Shown: positions 48,619-57,328 of the stretch, one piece after another
Numbering within the stretch: position 1 is the stretch's first letter
Layout of the letters: each line of letters opens with the position of its first letter
From: Dermabacter sp.
Lineage (GTDB): Bacteria > Actinomycetota > Actinomycetes > Actinomycetales > Dermabacteraceae
Direction: 5' to 3'
Assembly (NCBI GenBank): GCA_030538475.1
Contig: JAUNTX010000001.1
Span: 227,484 to 291,483 of the forward strand
Length of the DNA: 64,000 bases
Notes under the pieces: generated by a model
What the model was told of the DNA's origin: nothing
Seen by the model: only the letters and a program-made list of their open reading frames with translations
Database searches by the model: none
Program-made: the position numbers and the translations under genes

Positions 48619-49119
48619 TCAGGCGTCCAGCGCCGCGAGCGCCGCCTCGTAATCGGGCTCCTGGCCCACCTCGGGCACGAGCTCGGAATAGACCACGCGG
48701 CCGTCGGCGTCTGTCACGATCACGGCGCGCGCGAGGAGGCCGCGCAGCGGCCCGTCGGTCATGGTGACCCCGAAGGCGTCGCCGAAGTCGGAGCGGAACG
48801 CCGAGTAGGTGGCGACGTTCTCGATGCCTTCGGCGCCGCAGAAGCGGGCCTGCGCGAAGGGGAGATCCTTGGACACGCCGATCACGGTGGTGTTGTCGAG
48901 CCCCGCGGCGGCCTTGTTGAACGCCCGCAGCTGGGAGGCGCACACGCCCGTATCGACCGACGGGAAGATGTTGAGCACCAGGCGCGAGCCCGCGAGGTCG
49001 GCAAGGGCCACGTCGTCGAGGTCGTTCGTGGTGACGGTGACGGACGGCAGGGACTGTCCGACGGCGGGAAGGGAGCCGCTGAGGGTGACGGTGTCGCCGT
49101 GCACGGTGATGGTGGTCAT
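48619..49119 (-). CDS. tpx: thiol peroxidase (Tpx)
   Basis: A 166-residue peroxiredoxin of the Tpx type. The peroxidatic cysteine is in NIFPSVDTGVCASQLRAFN and the resolving cysteine in LPFAQARFCGAEG, the typical Tpx pair. It reduces hydrogen and alkyl peroxides at the expense of thioredoxin. ATG at 49119 after an AAAGAGGA site. The DUF488 gene follows. Confidence 0.94.
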   Translation of the reverse strand: MTTITVHGDTVTLSGSLPAVGQSLPSVTVTTNDLDDVALADLAGSRLVLNIFPSVDTGVCASQLRAFNKAAAGLDNTTVIGVSKDLPFAQARFCGAEGIENVATYSAFRSDFGDAFGVTMTDGPLRGLLARAVIVTDADGRVVYSELVPEVGQEPDYEAALAALDA

Positions 49120-49289
49120 GGGGTGATCCTCTTTCCGGTGGGGTGATGCCGGAGCGGGTGCCTCGTGCTCCGGGCCCTGTCAGGGTACGGAGCGCACCTG
49201 GGCTTTCCCCGGAGCCTGACATCGGGACCGGGAGGGCCCGACACTGGTCCCTGCTCCCGCCCCAATCCCGTGACCTCGGCCCTCAGCCG

Positions 49290-50555
49290 TCACCCGAGCG
49301 AGGAGCGGCGGTGCTGCAGGAGGATGAAGCGGGCGATGATGAGCACGGAGACGAGCATCGCTGCCGCGGACACGGCAATGGCGGCGTGCAGGCCCGCGGA
49401 GTCGACGATGAGGCCGCCGATGATCGCGCCGCCGCCGATCGAGATGTTGTAGGCGGCGGAGTTCAGCGCAGTGCCCGCCTCCATGCGGTCGCCCGATTCG
49501 GCGTTGACCATCGCCTGAATGGAGACGGACGCCATGCCGCCGAACAGGCCCCAGATGCACACGATGATGAGGGCGCTGAGCGGGGAGTGCATGGCGACGC
49601 CCACGAGCACGAGGCCGAGCGAGGTGCCGACCGCGAGGACGAGGACGGCGAAAGACGCGGAGCGCTTGATGAGCGGGCCTGCCGCGAAGTTGCCGACGAT
49701 ACCGAGCACGCCGTAGGCGAGCAGGTAGGCGCTGACCTGCTCGACGGGCACGCCGCCGAGGTCTTGAAGGATCGGGCTGACGTAGCTGTAGGAGATGAAC
49801 TGGGCGGTGATGATGATGAGGGTCAGCGTGAACGCGTAGCGGACGCCGCGGATCTTGGCGGCGCCGAGGGTCGAACGGATCGTTTCGACCGCGAGGGAGC
49901 GGACCGGGGTCACGAGGATCAGAGCGACGATACCGGTGACGAGTGCGAGGGCGCCGGTGGCGGCGAAGGAGCCGCGCCAGCCGACGAGGGAGCCGAGCCA
50001 GGTGGCGAGCGGCAGGCCGAGCACGAGGGCGCTGCCGACGCCCGCGTAGGCGATGGTGAGGGCGGTGGTGCGGTCGCTCGCGCGCACCTGCGCGGTCGCG
50101 AGCAGGGGCAGCACCGGCCAGTACATGCCGATGGCCACGCCGGTAAAGATGCGGGAGGCGAGGAGGATCTCGAAACTGGGGGCGAGCGCGGAGATCGCGC
50201 ACGAGACGACGACGGCGGCGAGCGCCCACATGAGCACGGTCTTGCGGTTGAGCGCCCGGGTCACGGCGGGCACGAGGATCGCGACGATGCCGGCGAGGAC
50301 ACCGGGCAGGGTCACGGCGAGGCCGATGGTGCCGCGGCTGACGCCCAGATCGTCGCTCATGAGGGTGAGCACGCCGATCGGGAGTTCTTCAACCGTGACG
50401 AGGGTGAAGATGCCGAGGGCGAGGGCCACGACGGCCACCCACTTCGACTTTTCTGGCTCCGGGGCGCTGAGCGAGGCCGGATCGGGGAGGCTTTTCTCCG
50501 GGTCGGCGGAGACGACGGGGATGGAGCCGGTGATGCTCGGGGGGACGGCCGACAC
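49290..50555 (-). CDS. MFS transporter (DHA1/AraJ-like exporter)
   Basis: A 421-residue protein with a 40-residue soluble N terminus and 12 membrane helices. MFS features are an ALNRKTVLMWALA loop after helix 2 and SRIFTGVAIGMYWPVLP in helix 4, as in AraJ/sugar-efflux-type DHA1 carriers. Substrate unknown; drug or sugar export is plausible. GTG at 50555 after AAGGAG. Confidence 0.82.
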   Translation of the reverse strand: MSAVPPSITGSIPVVSADPEKSLPDPASLSAPEPEKSKWVAVVALALGIFTLVTVEELPIGVLTLMSDDLGVSRGTIGLAVTLPGVLAGIVAILVPAVTRALNRKTVLMWALAAVVVSCAISALAPSFEILLASRIFTGVAIGMYWPVLPLLATAQVRASDRTTALTIAYAGVGSALVLGLPLATWLGSLVGWRGSFAATGALALVTGIVALILVTPVRSLAVETIRSTLGAAKIRGVRYAFTLTLIIITAQFISYSYVSPILQDLGGVPVEQVSAYLLAYGVLGIVGNFAAGPLIKRSASFAVLVLAVGTSLGLVLVGVAMHSPLSALIIVCIWGLFGGMASVSIQAMVNAESGDRMEAGTALNSAAYNISIGGGAIIGGLIVDSAGLHAAIAVSAAAMLVSVLIIARFILLQHRRSSLG

Positions 50556-50639
50556 AGGCGGTCTCCTTCAACAAACGAACGGTAGCGGGCGCGAGCGCCC
50601 GGCTAGGCTCGCGGGATGCACGTCCCCGGGAGCCTCACC

Positions 50640-50669
50640 ACTCTAGGAAGCGCCTGGGAGTTTCGGCAA
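50640..50669 (-). promoter_or_regulatory. candidate promoter of the DHA1 MFS gene
   Basis: TTGCCG (50664-50669), an 18-base spacer and TAGAGT (50640-50645) on the minus strand, about 85 bases from the GTG. Confidence 0.45.
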
Positions 50670-50733
50670 TGGGCGGTGGCGACTATCACCGCCCTCGTGC
50701 CGCGGCCAGAGTGAAAGGCAATGTTTCGGGGCG

Positions 50734-50739
50734 CCTATG
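50734..50739 (+). promoter_or_regulatory. candidate -10 box of the DUF808 gene
   Basis: TATGAT on the plus strand, about 105 bases upstream of the DUF808 start. A -35 is not clear. Confidence 0.35.
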
Positions 50740-50845
50740 ATGTGCTGAGCGAGGGCGTCTGCGGCCTGTGCGGCCGCGCCTCGCCCCGCGTGCCCCGCTC
50801 GTGCCTCACGCCGCTGCGGGTTCCTTGGACTGATGAGGTGACGTG

Positions 50846-51775
50846 ATGGCCGGTGGACTCGCCGCCCTGCTCGATGATGTTGCGGCGCTCGCGCGCCTGG
50901 CCGCGGCGAACGCTGACGATATTGCGGCCGCGTCGATGAAGGCGAGCGCGAAGGCCGCGGGCGTGGTCGTAGACGATGCCGCCGTCACCCCGCAGTACGT
51001 GCAGGGCGTGAAGCCGAATCGAGAACTGCCGATCATCTGGAAGATCGCGAAGGGATCGCTGGTCAACAAGGCGATCATCATCGTGTTCGCGCTCCTGCTC
51101 AGTCAGTTCGTGCCGTGGCTGCTCACGCCCCTGCTCATGCTCGGCGGCACCTACCTGTGCTTCGAGGGTGCCCACAAGATCTGGGAGCTCGTGCGCGGGG
51201 CGAAGAAGGACGATACGGAGCCCGCGCTCGTGCAGGGGCCCGACGCGGAAAAGCGCGTCGTCTCGGGCGCGGTGCGCACGGACTTCATTCTCAGCGCGGA
51301 GATCATGGTTATCTCCCTCAACGAGGTCGCGAGCGAGCCGCTCGTGAACCGTGCCCTCATCCTCGTCGTGGTGGCCGTGCTCATCACGGCCGTGGTGTAC
51401 GGGGCGGTGGGCCTGCTCGTGAAGATGGACGACATCGGGCTCGCGATGACGAAGAAGGGATCCCCGCGCTCCCAGCGTTTCGGCTACGCGCTCGTGCAGG
51501 CTATGCCGACGGTCATGACCGTCATCAGCTACGTGGGCATGTTTGCGATGCTGTGGGTGGGCGGGCACATCATGCTCGTGGGCGCCGACGAACTCGGATT
51601 CCACGCCCCCTACGCCCTCGTACACGCGCTCGAGGACCCGATTCACCACGTGGCCACGGTGGGTCCGCTCCTCGCGTGGTGCGTCAACACCCTGTGCTCG
51701 CTCATCCTCGGGCTCATCTGGGGCACGCTCATCATGGGCGCGTGGTCGCTGACCCCGTGGGGCAAGCACCACTGA
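50846..51775 (+). CDS. DUF808 (YedI-like) membrane protein
   Basis: A 309-residue membrane protein with the DUF808 opening AGGLAALLDDVAALARLAAAN, a conserved hydrophilic N domain, and several membrane helices (IIIVFALLLSQFVPWLLTPLL, LGGTYLCFEGAHKI). Family function is unknown. The ATG at 50846 follows GAGGTG; a GTG three bases earlier is equivalent. Confidence 0.85.
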   Translation: MAGGLAALLDDVAALARLAAANADDIAAASMKASAKAAGVVVDDAAVTPQYVQGVKPNRELPIIWKIAKGSLVNKAIIIVFALLLSQFVPWLLTPLLMLGGTYLCFEGAHKIWELVRGAKKDDTEPALVQGPDAEKRVVSGAVRTDFILSAEIMVISLNEVASEPLVNRALILVVVAVLITAVVYGAVGLLVKMDDIGLAMTKKGSPRSQRFGYALVQAMPTVMTVISYVGMFAMLWVGGHIMLVGADELGFHAPYALVHALEDPIHHVATVGPLLAWCVNTLCSLILGLIWGTLIMGAWSLTPWGKHH

Positions 51776-51804
51776 GCGCTCGCGCAGCTTCGTGCGCATG
51801 AAGA

Positions 51805-51837
51805 AGGGGCCGACGTCCGCGAGGATCGTCGGCCCCT
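51805..51837. terminator. bidirectional terminator
   Basis: A 10-bp perfect stem AGGGGCCGAC / GTCGGCCCCT with a 13-base loop lies between the convergent DUF808 and phosphoribosyltransferase genes, flanked by T-rich tracts on both strands. Confidence 0.8.
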
Positions 51838-51850
51838 CCTCTGTTCGTTC

Positions 51851-52360
51851 TTAGGAGGCGGGCGTCACGGGAGGTTCGGCCGACCACGGGAAGACGATCC
51901 ATTCGTCGGTGCGCTTCCACACGTAGTCGGGGTCCACGACGGAGGCGGACTTCGCGTACAGCACCGCCGAGCGGGCCTCGGCGCCCTGGGCTTCGAGGAT
52001 CTCGAGCACGAGGGCGAGCGTGCGGCCGGAATCGGCCACATCATCGACCACGAGCAGGCGCTTGCCGCGGATCGCGTTGACATCCAGCAGCGGTTCGAGC
52101 AGCACCGGGTCGGGAAGCGTTTCGTGAACGTCGGTGTAGAACTCGACGTTGATCGCGTCGGCCAGCTTGAGGCCCAGCGCGTAGGCGAGGGACCCGGCGG
52201 GGAGCAGTCCGCCGCGCGCCACCGCGATGACGATTTCGGGGTTGTAGCTCGAATCGGCGATCTGCTGGGCAAGCTCGCGGCTCGCCGTCCCGAAGAGATC
52301 CCACGTGAGAACCTCCTTGGTCACGAGGTCGGCGGAATCTGCGTGGTAGGCCTGGGTCAC
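51851..52360 (-). CDS. purine-type phosphoribosyltransferase
   Basis: A 169-residue type I phosphoribosyltransferase. The PRPP loop is LLVVDDVADSGRTL near residue 110, and IVIAVARGGLLPAG is the upstream substrate loop. It resembles xanthine or hypoxanthine-guanine phosphoribosyltransferases (gpt-like), joining a base to PRPP, but the base cannot be told. GTG at 52360 after GAGAG. Confidence 0.83.
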   Translation of the reverse strand: MTQAYHADSADLVTKEVLTWDLFGTASRELAQQIADSSYNPEIVIAVARGGLLPAGSLAYALGLKLADAINVEFYTDVHETLPDPVLLEPLLDVNAIRGKRLLVVDDVADSGRTLALVLEILEAQGAEARSAVLYAKSASVVDPDYVWKRTDEWIVFPWSAEPPVTPAS

Positions 52361-52524
52361 GGGCTCTCTCTTCTCAACGGTGGACGGGGCGTCGGGGTGC
52401 CTGGCCAGTCTACCGCCGTGTCGGGACACCCCGACTGCCTCGGGATGCCCGAGCACACGATCCACGATCACGCGGTCCCCGAGTGCTCGATCCCGGAGCG
52501 TTCGATCTCGGCGGGGCCGACGGC

Positions 52525-53061
52525 TCATGCGCCGGGTACCCTGATACCCGCCCGCGTGCTGCGGCGTTCCAACAGCGCGTTGTCGCGCCAGCCCCGATAC
52601 GGACCGTGCTCCATGTACCCCATGTGGCGGTGGATCCCCACCAGGCGGAATCCGTGGCGTTCGTGGAGGCGAATCGAGCCGTCGTTTTCGGGAAAGATAC
52701 GGGCGGTGAGGCTCCACACGCCCGTGGCTTCGCTGCGCTCGATGAGGTGGGCGAGCAGGGCGCTGCCCACGCCGCGGCCGCGTGCGCGCTCGGAGACGTA
52801 GAGGGAGATTTCCACGACCCCGCCGAAGACGGCCCAGTCGGAGATGGGGCTGCACGCGATCCAGCCGAGGATCGGGGCCGGATCCCCCGCGGCTTCGTCG
52901 ACGGCCACGAAGCGCAGGTCGGGCCGCTTCGAGGCATCGAACTGCGCCCAGCTAGGGGGAGCACTCGCGAAGCTCGCGTTGCCACCCGCGATGCCGTCGG
53001 CATAAATGGAATGGACCTGGGGCCAGTCGTCTGGCCCCAGGTCCCGGAGGGTGATGCTCAT
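52525..53061 (-). CDS. GNAT N-acetyltransferase (phosphinothricin acetyltransferase-like)
   Basis: A 178-residue acetyltransferase. The acetyl-CoA loop is RARGRGVGSALLAHLI and the C-terminal RLHERHGFRLVGIHRHMGYM is characteristic of the PAT/YncA group, which acetylates phosphinothricin, methionine derivatives or related amines. It follows the RraB-like gene by 17 bases on the same strand. Confidence 0.82.
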   Translation of the reverse strand: MSITLRDLGPDDWPQVHSIYADGIAGGNASFASAPPSWAQFDASKRPDLRFVAVDEAAGDPAPILGWIACSPISDWAVFGGVVEISLYVSERARGRGVGSALLAHLIERSEATGVWSLTARIFPENDGSIRLHERHGFRLVGIHRHMGYMEHGPYRGWRDNALLERRSTRAGIRVPGA

Positions 53062-53078
53062 GGGTTCGCGGTGGTTTC

Positions 53079-53423
53079 TTAGGAATCCAGCGCCGCGCCC
53101 CAGCCGTCAAATTCGGCGTCGTGTTCGGCCGCGAGCGTGAGGAAGCCGAAGGTCACTCGGTCCACGAGCTCGGGGGTCACCGAGTCGAATCGCTTCCCGC
53201 CTTCCACGGCGAACATGGTGGTCTTCGTGAAGATGCCGCGGCTGAAGGTGGAGATGCGGGGGTTCCAGTCGGTCTTTTCGAGCGTGGCCGCGATGGCGTT
53301 CGCCGCGTCCTCGGATTCCGAGGTGAAGAAGACGTCGATGCTCAGCGGATCGCCGGCGGTGAAGCCCTTGGCGGCAAGGGCGTCGAGATTCTGAAGGTTC
53401 TTTCCGTGCTGCTGTTCGTTCAT
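53079..53423 (-). CDS. RraB-domain protein (ribonuclease E inhibitor-like)
   Basis: A 114-residue protein with the RraB pattern: an initial helix (KNLQNLDALAAKGF), DPLSIDVFFTSESEDAANAIAATLEKT and a C-terminal TPELVDRVTFGFLTLAAEHDAEFDGW. In E. coli RraB binds and inhibits RNase E; in actinobacteria the role is not established. The start at 53423 has GGAGG very close, so a few residues either way is possible. Confidence 0.7.
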   Translation of the reverse strand: MNEQQHGKNLQNLDALAAKGFTAGDPLSIDVFFTSESEDAANAIAATLEKTDWNPRISTFSRGIFTKTTMFAVEGGKRFDSVTPELVDRVTFGFLTLAAEHDAEFDGWGAALDS

Positions 53424-53525
53424 ACCTCCATTGTGCCCGAGTCTGCCCGGATTCGGCAGGGGCACGGCCGAATGTTCACGAAGAACGGACATACCCCCAC
53501 ATTTCCTTCACGTCGAGCACCCCGA

Positions 53526-55112
53526 TCAGTGGGCGGCGCCCTCCAACGTGGTGCCGCGCGGCACAGTGAGGAAGACGGCGAGGGCCACCACGAGCATGAT
53601 GGCGCCGCCGATCACCCCGGCCACCTGGAGAGAGTCGGTGAACGATTCGGCAGCCGCCGCGGCGAACTGCGGCGAGGAGGACGCCTCCGCGATGGCGACC
53701 GCCGCCCCGAGCGATTCCTCGGCCCCGGCGGCGAGTCCCGCGTCGGCCCCGCTGAGCGCCGCGTAGGCGTCCGAGGCGCGCAGGTCCAGGCGATACACGA
53801 GGGCGGAGATGGAGCCGAGGATCGCGACGCCGAGCACCGCGCCCAGTTCGTAGCTCGTCTCCTCGAGGGCGCCCGCGTTGCCCGCCTTGTCCTCGGGCGA
53901 GCCGAGCATGATCATCGCGGAGGCGATGGCGAGGGCTCCCGTACCCGCACCCACGAGCGTGAGCGCGAAGGCGACGAGCGGGTAGCTGAGCTGATCGCCG
54001 CCGAGCGCGATGGAGGCGAGGCCCGCACCCGCGACGGCGAGCGCCCCGGCGAGGACCCCGCGCGGGCTGAAGCGGGCCGCGAGCGGCGGTGCGGCGAGGC
54101 TCGCGAGCGCCCCCGCGGCGGCGATGGGCATGAGCTTGATGCCCGCCTCAATCGGGGTTGCCCCTTCCACGAGCTGCAGCCACTGGGCAAGGAGCAGGAG
54201 CGCGGCGATCATCGAGAAGGTCGAGCCGAGCGCCGCCACGATCCCGGCGCTCAGGGTGCGCGAGGAAAACAGGCGCAGGTCCACGAGCGGGGCAGACGAG
54301 GTGAGGCTGCGGCGCACGAACCAGCCGAGCGTGACGGCCGCGAGCCCGAACGCGAGCCACGCCTCGGGCACCGCGAGCGACGCCTCCTTGCCGAACGTCT
54401 TGATCGACCACACGAGGGCGACCATGCCGACCAGGGCGAGGGCGGCGCCGAGCACGTCCCAGCGTCCGGGGTTCTTCACGCGCGATTCCGGCACGAAGAG
54501 GACGGCGCCGATGATCGCGGCCACCATGAGCGGAATGTTGACGAGGAAGGCCGCGTGCCAGTCGAAGTACTGCAAGAGCAGGCCGCCCACGAGGGGGCCG
54601 ACGGCCGCACCGAGCCCGGAAACCGCCGCCCAGATGCTGAGGGCGGTGGCCCGCTCGCGCGGGTTGGTGAAGATGATCCGGATGAGGGAGAGCGTGTTCG
54701 GCATGATCATGGCGCCGCCGATGCCGAGCAGGGCGCGGATCGCGATGACCGCTTCGGCGCTGTCGGCCACAAGTACGAGCAGGGAGGCGAGCGCGAAGAT
54801 CGCGTAGCCGGTGACGAGGAGGCGTCGGCGTCCCACGCGGTCGGCGAGCGCGGCCCACGGAATGAGCAGGCCCGCGAGCACGAGCGAGTAGATGTCCACA
54901 ATCCAGAGCTGCTGGGCGGACGTGGGACGCAGTTCGGCGGCCATCTCGGGCAGCGCGATGTTGAGGATCGTCATGTCCATGGTCAGCACGAGCAGGCTCG
55001 CGCTGAGCACGGCGGTCGCGGCCCAGCGGCGACGCTTCGAGAGTGGGCCGCCGGAGCGGATGGTGCCACCCGCGCTCTGGGTGGGTGTGGCGGGTGTGAG
55101 ATCGGTGGTCAC
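53526..55112 (-). CDS. MFS multidrug exporter (DHA2 family)
   Basis: A 528-residue 14-helix DHA2 exporter. Motif A-like LADRVGRRRLLVTG and motif C-like GLGAAVGPLVGGLLL are present, and the opening helix reads VLTMDMTILNIALPEM. It probably exports drugs by proton exchange. GTG at 55112 overlaps the TetR stop by four bases and follows AGGAGGAT inside the TetR gene's end, so regulator and pump form one operon. Confidence 0.9.
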   Translation of the reverse strand: MTTDLTPATPTQSAGGTIRSGGPLSKRRRWAATAVLSASLLVLTMDMTILNIALPEMAAELRPTSAQQLWIVDIYSLVLAGLLIPWAALADRVGRRRLLVTGYAIFALASLLVLVADSAEAVIAIRALLGIGGAMIMPNTLSLIRIIFTNPRERATALSIWAAVSGLGAAVGPLVGGLLLQYFDWHAAFLVNIPLMVAAIIGAVLFVPESRVKNPGRWDVLGAALALVGMVALVWSIKTFGKEASLAVPEAWLAFGLAAVTLGWFVRRSLTSSAPLVDLRLFSSRTLSAGIVAALGSTFSMIAALLLLAQWLQLVEGATPIEAGIKLMPIAAAGALASLAAPPLAARFSPRGVLAGALAVAGAGLASIALGGDQLSYPLVAFALTLVGAGTGALAIASAMIMLGSPEDKAGNAGALEETSYELGAVLGVAILGSISALVYRLDLRASDAYAALSGADAGLAAGAEESLGAAVAIAEASSSPQFAAAAAESFTDSLQVAGVIGGAIMLVVALAVFLTVPRGTTLEGAAH

Positions 55113-55750
55113 CGGGGATCCTCCTGAGTATCCATCGTGGTGGTGGGTGCCGTGGTAGTAGGCGGTGTGGCGGGCGCGGGTTCGCCGAAGGCGGCGAGGA
55201 GCGCGCGGATCGCCCGTTCGGTGTGCTCGGGGCTGAGCGGCGCGCGGTTTAGCGCGGTCGAGTTCAGGGCGGTCGAGATGGTGGCGCCGTCGATATACAT
55301 GGCGATGGCTTCGGCGGCGTGGGGGCCGATGAGGGGGCCCACGCGGTCGATGAACGCATCGTTCCAGGCGGCCGCGAGCGCCACCATCTCCGTGCCGGGG
55401 CTCCCTGCCCCGGCAGCGATGAGCGACATTTCGAGCGCGACGAGGTGCGGATCCTCGAGGTAGGCGCTCATGTACGCGGCGACGGTGGCCGCGTGGTCTT
55501 CGCTCTCGCGCAGGGCAGCGGCGAGCTGGTCGACGTCGGCGTGGATGTGCCGGGCGCAATCGTCGAGGGCGGCGCGCCGCAGGTCCTCAATCGAGGCGAA
55601 GTACTTGGTGGTGGAGCCGACGGAGACTCCCGCGCGCGCGGCGATGGTGCGGTGGGTGAGCGCCGAGGGCCCGTTCTCCACGACCAGTTCGGCGGCCGCG
55701 GCGATGATGGCGGCACGCGTCTGTTCGGCGCGAGTGGATGAGGCGGTCAT
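55109..55750 (-). CDS. TetR-family regulator of the DHA2 exporter
   Basis: A 213-residue TetR regulator: AAAAELVVENGPSALTHRTIAARAGVSVGSTTKYFASIEDLRRAA at the N terminus (helix-turn-helix), a helical ligand domain and a Thr/Pro-rich tail. It precedes the exporter in the same transcript. A palindrome and direct repeat at 55773-55795 upstream are its likely operator. ATG after GGGGAGT. Confidence 0.88.
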   Translation of the reverse strand: MTASSTRAEQTRAAIIAAAAELVVENGPSALTHRTIAARAGVSVGSTTKYFASIEDLRRAALDDCARHIHADVDQLAAALRESEDHAATVAAYMSAYLEDPHLVALEMSLIAAGAGSPGTEMVALAAAWNDAFIDRVGPLIGPHAAEAIAMYIDGATISTALNSTALNRAPLSPEHTERAIRALLAAFGEPAPATPPTTTAPTTTMDTQEDPR

Positions 55751-55772
55751 GACTCCCCTTTTACGTGGTGGA

Positions 55773-55795
55773 CATTTGTACGCGTACATTTGTAC
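55773..55795. promoter_or_regulatory. TetR operator candidate
   Basis: Two direct CATTTGTAC copies (55773-55781, 55787-55795), 14 bases apart, overlap a perfect 12-bp palindrome TGTACGCGTACA (55777-55788). It lies 23-45 bases upstream of the regulator ATG. Confidence 0.65.
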
Positions 55796-55945
55796 ACCCT
55801 GGATCCTTGCTCGCGCACGCCCCGGCTCCCCCTCGTGGGAGGAAGACCACACGGAGCCTTTCGCCCGCACTACACTGGCGAGCATCACCCCCGCGCTCCC
55901 CCATCGCGGCCGTGACTGAATCACACCCTTAACCCCACCTCACCC

Positions 55946-57202
55946 ATGACGCAGCGAGGCCCCATGCCCCCAGCAAACACCCCTCCCGCAACCCCGGTTA
56001 CCCCCACCAGGACGGTCGCCGCCGCGCGTATCCCGCTGCTTGCCATCACTCTGGGCGCCGCCGCGGGCGCGCTCACCGCCCTCGTGCTGTGGCTCATGCA
56101 GGCGCTCTCCGCTGTGCTGTGGTCACACTCAGGTGCCTGGTGGTCCACGTTTCTCACGATCATGGTCGGCGGCGTTCTCCTGGTCCTGCTTCACCATCTC
56201 TCTCGCCGCACGAGCGTTGACGAGAGCCTCGGCGAACAGATCGCCGAGACCCGAGACCAGCTGGGCACCTACCGCTCAGCCGCGCTCATCACCGCCGCCT
56301 CCGCCATCGTCGCCGTCGGCTTCGGTGGCGCGATCGGGCCCGAGGCGGGCATCATCGCCGTCGTCGGCCAGCTGGGCGCCCTCGTGAGCTATCGCCTGGC
56401 ACGCTCCCGCGCCGAGGCGCGCCTGCTGTCCGACATCGGCACGGCCGGGGCCCTCGGCGGGCTCTACGGCTCGCCCCCGGGCGGGGCGGTGGCGGCCGAC
56501 GAGGCCGAGGCCACGCCCCGGTGGCAGCTCTTCCTCGCGGGGCTCGCGGGCCTCATCGGGTTTGCCGCGACGGCGGGAGTGATCCTTCCGGGTCACGGCC
56601 TGCGACTCCCCCTGCCCGAGGTGACGCCGAGCGGCCGCGCTACCGACATCCTTGCGGCCACGCTTCCCGCGCTGCTGGGCGCGCTCGCGGGGCTCGCCTT
56701 CACCGCGCTCTTGCCGCTCGTGCAGGCCGCGCTCAGCCGAATCGGCGGCGCCAGCGTTCAGATCCTCCTCGGCACCTCTCTCTTCGCGCTCCTCGCTTCT
56801 GCGTGGCCCATCCTGCGTTTCTCCGGGCACCACGAGCTGCAGGATCTTGCTCAGTTTGCCGCCGACGTGGGGCCGTGGGCCCTTCTTGGCGTGGCTGGCC
56901 TCAAGATTCTCGCTCTGTGCCTGTGCCTGGCCTCGGGCTGGAAGGGCGGCGCGGCCTTTCCCCTGCTGTTCATAGGGGCCGCCATTGGCCTCGCCGTCCA
57001 CCTTGTGCTCCCCGGCATCTCCCCCACCGTGGCCCTCGTGGCGGCGATGAGCGCGGCCCTGACGGCGGGCATTGGCAAGCCGCTCGCGGGCGCTCTCGTC
57101 TCGGCGCTCATCCTGGGCCTGCCCGCCGTCGGCCCCCTCTGCCTCGGGATTGCCGCGGGTTGGGGCGCCTCGAAGCTCGCGCCGTCGAACTCGTTGCACT
57201 GA
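55946..57202 (+). CDS. ClC-family chloride channel/transporter
   Basis: A 418-residue ClC protein with about ten membrane helices. GFGGAIGPEAGI corresponds to the GREGP loop with its gating Glu, and SGWKGGAAFPLLFIGA to the GxFxP loop. The usual short Gly-Ser-Gly-Ile-Pro loop is not obvious, so ion choice is uncertain (Cl- or possibly F-). ATG at 55946; an in-frame ATG at 55964 is the alternative. TACACT at 55871-55876 could be its -10. Confidence 0.85.
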   Translation: MTQRGPMPPANTPPATPVTPTRTVAAARIPLLAITLGAAAGALTALVLWLMQALSAVLWSHSGAWWSTFLTIMVGGVLLVLLHHLSRRTSVDESLGEQIAETRDQLGTYRSAALITAASAIVAVGFGGAIGPEAGIIAVVGQLGALVSYRLARSRAEARLLSDIGTAGALGGLYGSPPGGAVAADEAEATPRWQLFLAGLAGLIGFAATAGVILPGHGLRLPLPEVTPSGRATDILAATLPALLGALAGLAFTALLPLVQAALSRIGGASVQILLGTSLFALLASAWPILRFSGHHELQDLAQFAADVGPWALLGVAGLKILALCLCLASGWKGGAAFPLLFIGAAIGLAVHLVLPGISPTVALVAAMSAALTAGIGKPLAGALVSALILGLPAVGPLCLGIAAGWGASKLAPSNSLH

Positions 57203-57294
57203 GCGGGGTGCTGCCACGCCCACACGGCGCCGCCGGGCACTGGCCGCGCGTCTACGTACGGCGCCTCCACCCGCGCGACCAGGTACGATAGATT

Positions 57295-57312
57295 TATCTT
57301 GACGTCAAGATA
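57295..57312. promoter_or_regulatory. perfect 18-bp palindrome upstream of an MFS gene
   Basis: TATCTTGACGTCAAGATA, fully symmetric, starts five bases after a TACGAT -10 box (57284-57289) and ends 16 bases before the MFS start, so it covers the expected transcription start. It is nearly the same as the site before icd. Confidence 0.7.
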
Positions 57313-57328
57313 CTTTGAGGGAGGGTGC

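Noticed and set aside
53121-55127. 668-codon plus-strand frame
   Set aside because: Shadow of the RraB-like and DHA2 exporter genes; composition is typical of reverse-frame translation.
57299-57328. TTG start at 57299 for the MFS gene
   Set aside because: It lies inside the palindromic operator and lacks a ribosome site; the GTG at 57329 has GAGGGAGGG.
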